A stretch of DNA of 64,000 nucleotides from Nodularia sp. NIES-3585. GTDB lineage: Bacteria; Cyanobacteriota; Cyanobacteriia; Cyanobacteriales; Nostocaceae. Position 1 is the stretch's first letter, and every line of letters begins with the position of its first letter. The translations under genes were made by a program, and so were the position numbers. The DNA lies in the NCBI RefSeq assembly GCF_002218065.1, contig NZ_BDUB01000001.1, positions 1,555,852 through 1,619,851 on the forward strand, read 5' to 3'. Shown piece by piece: positions 63,956-64,000 of this stretch. The notes under the pieces were generated by a model, which did no database searches, had not been told where the DNA came from, and was given only the letters and a program-made list of their open reading frames with translations.

Positions 63956-64000
63956 CTACCGTGTACACACAAGTTAGGAAATTCTCTGTTGTGTGATAAG
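63956..64000. mobile_element. 135-bp MITE-like element, copy C, cut by window edge
   Basis: The left end CTACCGTGTACACACAA (63956-63972) matches the ends of copies A and B; the interior continues off the window. Only the terminal repeat can be compared. 63644-63847 shows no gene. Confidence 0.5.

Overview
The window comes from a filamentous, heterocyst-type cyanobacterium (Nostocales; Nostoc, Anabaena, Nodularia and relatives). The evidence is the mix of photosynthesis genes (psaE, ndhO, a heme oxygenase for bilins), a four-gene hormogonium-polysaccharide block, DevB/DevC-type exporter subunits, a dynamin-like protein that closely matches Nostoc punctiforme BDLP1 as I remember it, many GCGATCGC (HIP1-type) octamers, and 7-bp tandem repeats of the kind seen in these genomes. 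No rRNA, CRISPR array or complete insertion sequence was seen. There is one tRNA, for Arg (anticodon ACG).

Layout. 1-3.5 kb: a sodium/bicarbonate transport locus (sbtA-sbtB plus terminator), with a second partial sbtB at the left edge and a second sbtA that has lost 60 internal residues. 3.6-6.5 kb: LivG/LivM-type amino-acid ABC subunits and a small toxin-antitoxin-like pair. 6.6-13.5 kb: pgi, a tandemly duplicated small-protein/aspartyl-protease pair (one protease copy decayed), a large helicase-nuclease fusion, and malate dehydrogenase. 13.5-27 kb: mostly housekeeping genes (ndhO, mutM, psaE, a fibrillin, mraY, a MalK-type ATPase, ssb, an SDR, a COP23 protein, a 2Fe-2S protein, cysteine synthase). 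27-32 kb: a small membrane protein followed by two dynamin-like GTPases, the second ending in a DnaJ J-domain. 32-34.7 kb: DUF29, two Uma2-type proteins, a 1-Cys peroxiredoxin. 34.8-40.1 kb: hpsL-N-O-P. 40.6-52.9 kb: glmM, heme oxygenase, a GT8 transferase, a CobW GTPase, an ABA4-like protein, small conserved proteins, moaC, tRNA-Arg, an MFS transporter, a GT2 transferase, and a divergent cell-wall peptidase/serine hydrolase pair. 53-57 kb: an RND-type adaptor facing devB-devC, with no devA nearby. 57-63 kb: a one-strand group of an FAD-linked oxidase, a small Cys-containing protein, a HemF-type coproporphyrinogen oxidase and two paralogous Rieske oxygenases, which may be a tetrapyrrole or specialised-metabolism cluster. 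63.4 kb: a ribbon-helix-helix regulator behind a run of palindromes.

The intergenic DNA is also informative. I find at least four dispersed repeat families: (i) a roughly 245-bp element with 16-bp terminal inverted repeats, in three full or partial copies; (ii) a 135-bp element with CTA..GTGTACACAC ends, in two full copies and one edge copy, one flanked by a perfect 10-bp direct repeat; (iii) a 34-bp palindromic hairpin lying just downstream of pgi, psaE and the peroxiredoxin gene; (iv) a 40-bp hairpin repeat that starts on the last base of the stop codon of two neighbouring genes. The strongest leads for new biology are the helicase-nuclease fusion, the dynamin/J-domain locus and the HemF-Rieske cluster. 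Their functions are inferred from sequence alone.
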